Under the pieces are notes generated by a model. The model was not told the DNA's origin. It searched no databases and worked only from the letters and a program-made list of their open reading frames with translations. Of a stretch of 32,611 nucleotides of DNA, positions 32,087 to 32,611 are shown piece by piece. The translations under genes and the position numbers were made by a program. Each line of letters opens with the position of its first letter. Positions within the stretch are counted from its first letter, which is position 1. Source of the stretch: Bacteroidota bacterium (GTDB lineage: Bacteria; Bacteroidota; Bacteroidia; Flavobacteriales; Flavobacteriaceae); contig JAEYTL010000004.1 in NCBI GenBank assembly GCA_023434025.1, positions 1 to 32,611 on the forward strand, written 5' to 3'.

Positions 32087-32136
32087 AAATGATAACCGCC
32101 AAACAAAGATTTTATTAACCATCAAACATATTTATC

Positions 32137-32611
32137 ATGACAAAAATCTTTTTGCAGTTAGTTTTTATTTTCTTGCTTTCTTTTTTCATCTCCTGTGAAA
32201 AAGAAGAATTCGAAATCTCAAATGAAATTCCTCAAAATCAATCCGGTTATCAGGTAAAGAAAATCAGCTTTCGCGAGTTAAAACGCAACCGTAGTGCCTT
32301 TGAAAAATTAAAAGAATCACGTTCAAAAATGAATTTTTCTTTGCTGCAGAGAGGGGTTTTTAATGAAGATTTTGGCGTTTTTATTGATACCACAAATATC
32401 CTGATTACAGAAAAAGACGGAAAGCATTCTATTACCTTTAGAATCATTAATGAAGAAGAATTGTCTAAAGTTGAAAATTTGGTACTAAACTCCAAAGAAG
32501 ACGGAAGTTATAAAGCTTTTATAACCGAGTATTTATTGTCTCAGGAAGAGTTAACCAAGTTGGCAAACAATGAAGATCTTGGATACAAAAAGCCATCCGC
32601 TATTACAGATG
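32137..32611 (+). CDS. Lipoprotein of unknown function (3' end beyond the window)
   Basis: The open frame runs from the ATG at 32137 to the window edge (158 codons, no stop). The N-terminus MTKIFLQLVFIFLLSFF followed by ISCEKEE gives a signal peptide with a lipobox Cys at residue 20 and acidic residues after it, indicating an outer-membrane lipoprotein. The visible part continues VKKISFRELKRNRSAFEKLKESRSK and is rich in K and E, with mixed strands such as HSITFRIINEEE. No known domain is recognised in the first 158 residues; a functional domain may lie beyond the edge. Similar starts occur in long flavobacterial lipoproteins with varied C-terminal domains, but this is not proof. Confidence 0.8.
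   Translation, partial: MTKIFLQLVFIFLLSFFISCEKEEFEISNEIPQNQSGYQVKKISFRELKRNRSAFEKLKESRSKMNFSLLQRGVFNEDFGVFIDTTNILITEKDGKHSITFRIINEEELSKVENLVLNSKEDGSYKAFITEYLLSQEELTKLANNEDLGYKKPSAITD

Overview
The window looks like a chromosomal segment of a member of the Flavobacteriaceae, probably Flavobacterium or a close relative. The evidence is a type II-C CRISPR repeat of flavobacterial type, a surface protein with a type B (CHU_C / gliding-motility-type) C-terminal secretion signal, several TAnnTTTG promoter boxes typical of Bacteroidetes, DUF5916, DUF6702 and carboxypeptidase-regulatory-like secreted proteins, and moderately AT-rich DNA. Assignment to a species is not possible from this sequence alone.

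Layout. (1) 1-3300 is a CRISPR locus. It has at least 18 identical 36-nt repeats, then a hairpin terminator, a REP-associated (Y1/HUH) transposase with two copies of a palindrome, and cas2 and cas1 on the minus strand. No cas9 is present: the gene next to cas1 is an unrelated secreted protein, separated from it by a terminator. (2) 3300-10900, minus strand: the secreted T9SS cargo, gpmI (3 nt upstream of it) and a DUF5916 outer-membrane-type protein. (3) 11080-13900: two convergent, overlapping L,D-transpeptidases and a GNAT acetyltransferase. (4) 13970-15800: tRNA-Gly(UCC), then an AT-rich single-gene insertion (DUF4238) and a non-coding stretch ending in a GC-rich structured repeat; pepE follows. 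(5) 16600-23200, plus strand: an overlapping operon of five tandem paralogous secreted proteins, a DUF6702 protein and an M1 metallopeptidase. (6) 23200-27100: tatA with a PAP2 phosphatase starting at TTG, an O-methyltransferase, rlmN and a polyprenyl diphosphate synthase. (7) 27100-29900: a MITE-like inverted-repeat region, then an ECF sigma factor, a membrane-anchored putative anti-sigma and a coiled-coil/beta-barrel envelope protein. (8) 29900-end: dnaG with a zinc-less N-terminal domain, then an unidentified lipoprotein cut off by the window edge.

How the parts relate. Most of the window is housekeeping and cell-envelope genes: peptidoglycan cross-linking, protein export, envelope stress, and secreted proteins with a peptidase. 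The accessory parts are the CRISPR/transposase locus, the DUF4238 island next to the tRNA, the dispersed GC-rich repeats, the MITE-like element and the expanded paralog operon. The most interesting points are the adaptation-only type II-C locus next to a RAYT whose palindrome lies in frame inside its own gene, and the paralog array whose N-terminal segments are nearly identical at DNA level while the C-termini have diverged.
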